Shown here: positions 63,105 through 64,000 of the stretch, one piece after another
Layout of the letters: each line of letters opens with the position of its first letter
Position numbering within the stretch: position 1 is the stretch's first letter
Assembly (NCBI GenBank): GCA_021787845.1
Contig: JAJYLH010000017.1
Coordinates: forward strand, 23,600 to 87,599
Direction of reading: 5' to 3'
Length of the DNA: 64,000 bases
Origin: Myxococcales bacterium
Lineage (GTDB): Bacteria; Myxococcota; Myxococcia; Myxococcales; JAJYLH01
The notes under the pieces: generated by a model
What the model saw: the letters and a program-made list of their open reading frames with translations, nothing else
Told to the model about the DNA's origin: nothing
Databases searched by the model: none
Program-made: the position numbers and the translations under genes

Positions 63105-64000
63105 ATGCGCTTCTCCTGCGACAGTTGCCAGACCCGCTACACCATCGCCGACGAGAAGGTGCGCGGGAGAATCCTGCGCGTGCGTTGCAAGCGGTGCGGA
63201 AACGTCATTCTCCTCCGAGAGCTGGACGAGGTCGACGACCCGACTCCGGCGGCTGAGGAAGACGAATCGACTCGGGTCCTCGGGGACGCCGCGGTCCGCC
63301 GCGCCATCGACCGCCGGTCGACCGCCGCTCCCGAACCCGCCCGCGTGGTCTCTCGCCCAGCGGTAGCGCCGCCGCACCCAGTCGAGCGGCCGCGGGCGCC
63401 GGTCGAGCGCAAGGAGTGGTACGTCATCGTCTCGGGCAAGGAAGTCGGCCCGATGACCCACGGTGAGCTGCGCGCGCGCGCGGAGCGCGCCGAGGTTTCG
63501 CCGCGGACCTACGCCTGGCACGAGGGCATGCCTCAGTGGCAGCGGCTGAACGACATTCCGCAGCTCGCGGACCTGCTCCCGTTGATGCCGCGCGTGCCTG
63601 GCGCCCCTCCCGGCCCGCCGAAGTCGGTGCGGGAAGCGGACCGGGCGCGTGAAACCCGCCCGCGTGCCGAGGATGCACAGCGCACGTTGGAGGTGAAACC
63701 CAGCGAGCCGAAAGCTTCTTCGGTCGAAGAGCAGCTCCGCGCACAGAAGGCCCGGTTCGCTGCGCAGGCGAAGCGGGCGGAGGAGGAGCGCCGGGCGGCA
63801 GCGCTCAAGGCGGCCGAGGAAGCTCGCCGGGCGGAAGAGGCGAAGCGGGCGGAGGAGGAGCGCCGGGCGGCAGCGCTCAAGGCGGCCGAGGAAGCGCGCC
63901 GGGCGGAAGAGGCGAAGCGGGCGGAGGACGAGCGCCGGGCGGCAGCGCTCAAGGCGGCCGAGGAAGCGCGCCGGGCGGAAGAGGCGAAGCGGGCGGAGGA
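63105..64000 (+). CDS. Zinc-ribbon/GYF/coiled-coil protein (3' partial)
   Basis: At least 298 residues; open at the right edge. The N-terminus is an MJ0042-type zinc ribbon: MRFSCDSCQTRYTIADEKV and RVRCKRCGNVI (C-x2-C, C-x2-C). A GYF_2 domain sits at about residues 105-160 (EWYVIVSGKEVGPMTHGEL, AWHEGMPQWQRL). From about residue 220 a coiled coil is built of exact 24-residue (72-bp) tandem repeats starting AKRAEEERRAAALKAAEEAR. This layout is common in myxobacterial regulatory or polar proteins. The start at ATG 63105 opens directly on the zinc ribbon. Confidence 0.85.
   Translation, partial: MRFSCDSCQTRYTIADEKVRGRILRVRCKRCGNVILLRELDEVDDPTPAAEEDESTRVLGDAAVRRAIDRRSTAAPEPARVVSRPAVAPPHPVERPRAPVERKEWYVIVSGKEVGPMTHGELRARAERAEVSPRTYAWHEGMPQWQRLNDIPQLADLLPLMPRVPGAPPGPPKSVREADRARETRPRAEDAQRTLEVKPSEPKASSVEEQLRAQKARFAAQAKRAEEERRAAALKAAEEARRAEEAKRAEEERRAAALKAAEEARRAEEAKRAEDERRAAALKAAEEARRAEEAKRAE
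63768..64000. repeat. 72-bp in-frame tandem repeat in the coiled coil
   Basis: Units start at 63768, 63840, 63912 and 63984 and are almost identical at DNA level (differences at a few third positions and one GAG/GAC), each encoding 24 residues rich in Ala/Glu/Arg. The array continues past the window edge. Confidence 0.92.

Overview
The window is very GC-rich and looks like a chromosomal segment of a myxobacterium-like bacterium (Myxococcota or a related former deltaproteobacterial lineage). This is inferred from gene content, not from a marker tree: many lipoproteins with eukaryote-like repeats (FN3, RCC1, ASH), a zinc-ribbon/GYF/coiled-coil protein, a GspE-N/GAF protein, multi-PAS hybrid kinases, a sigma54 activator, and an unusually heavy load of short dispersed intergenic repeats. 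I recognise no rRNA, tRNA, CRISPR array, transposase or phage gene.

Layout. 1-8.5 kb: an alpha-2-macroglobulin (5' end outside the window) with its usual partner pbpC, then a DUF2059 protein. 8.6-11.7 kb: a lysine-2,3-aminomutase-like radical SAM enzyme, a PmtA-like methyltransferase and a DUF1684 protein. 11.8-18.4 kb: a GspE-N/GAF protein, truD, an MscS channel, a 27 x 21-bp minisatellite and a poly-Q protein. 18.6-23.3 kb: a small defence-type island (AAA ATPase + TOPRIM-like pair; MNT/HEPN pair) abutting bioA, with a diverged second copy of the bioA 3' end embedded in it. 23.4-29.1 kb: a nitric-oxide cluster (quinol-type NO reductase, a sigma54 activator with a cysteine-rich N-terminus, DUF59, DUF2249 and an NnrS-like membrane protein). 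A strong sigma54 promoter lies in front of the reductase. 29.3-51.3 kb: mostly exported proteins and housekeeping genes (FN3-RCC1 lipoprotein, rsm22-like/miaA, a MutS-family membrane ATPase, an LhgO-like oxidase, a PNGase-F-like lipoprotein, an ASH lipoprotein, a phospholipase-C-like phosphoesterase, a polysaccharide deacetylase, a DUF2135-like/TPR protein, an S15 peptidase, a polytopic membrane protein and a TPR/cNMP-binding protein). 51.6-56.6 kb: a signalling operon (single-domain response regulator, DHp-REC-adenylate cyclase, PAS3-hybrid kinase with two receivers). 56.8-61.8 kb: a Gld-like ABC export operon with a DUF4340 protein. 61.9-64 kb: rpoZ, an acidic FYDLN-type zinc protein, and a zinc-ribbon/GYF/coiled-coil protein running off the right edge.

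The most striking feature that the genes do not explain is a family of 9-bp-phased GATC arrays (unit GATCGGWCC). It has eleven copies: ten intergenic, and one inserted in frame in the interdomain linker of the cyclase gene. At least four other dispersed palindromic or MITE-like families share the intergenic space. The second highlight is the NO-response cluster: its activator lacks the NorR GAF sensor, has a C-x10-C-x2-C-x11-C N-terminus instead, and a shared motif TCCATTYYGGARCA sits at enhancer distance. The third is the defence-type island flanked by two bioA 3' ends.
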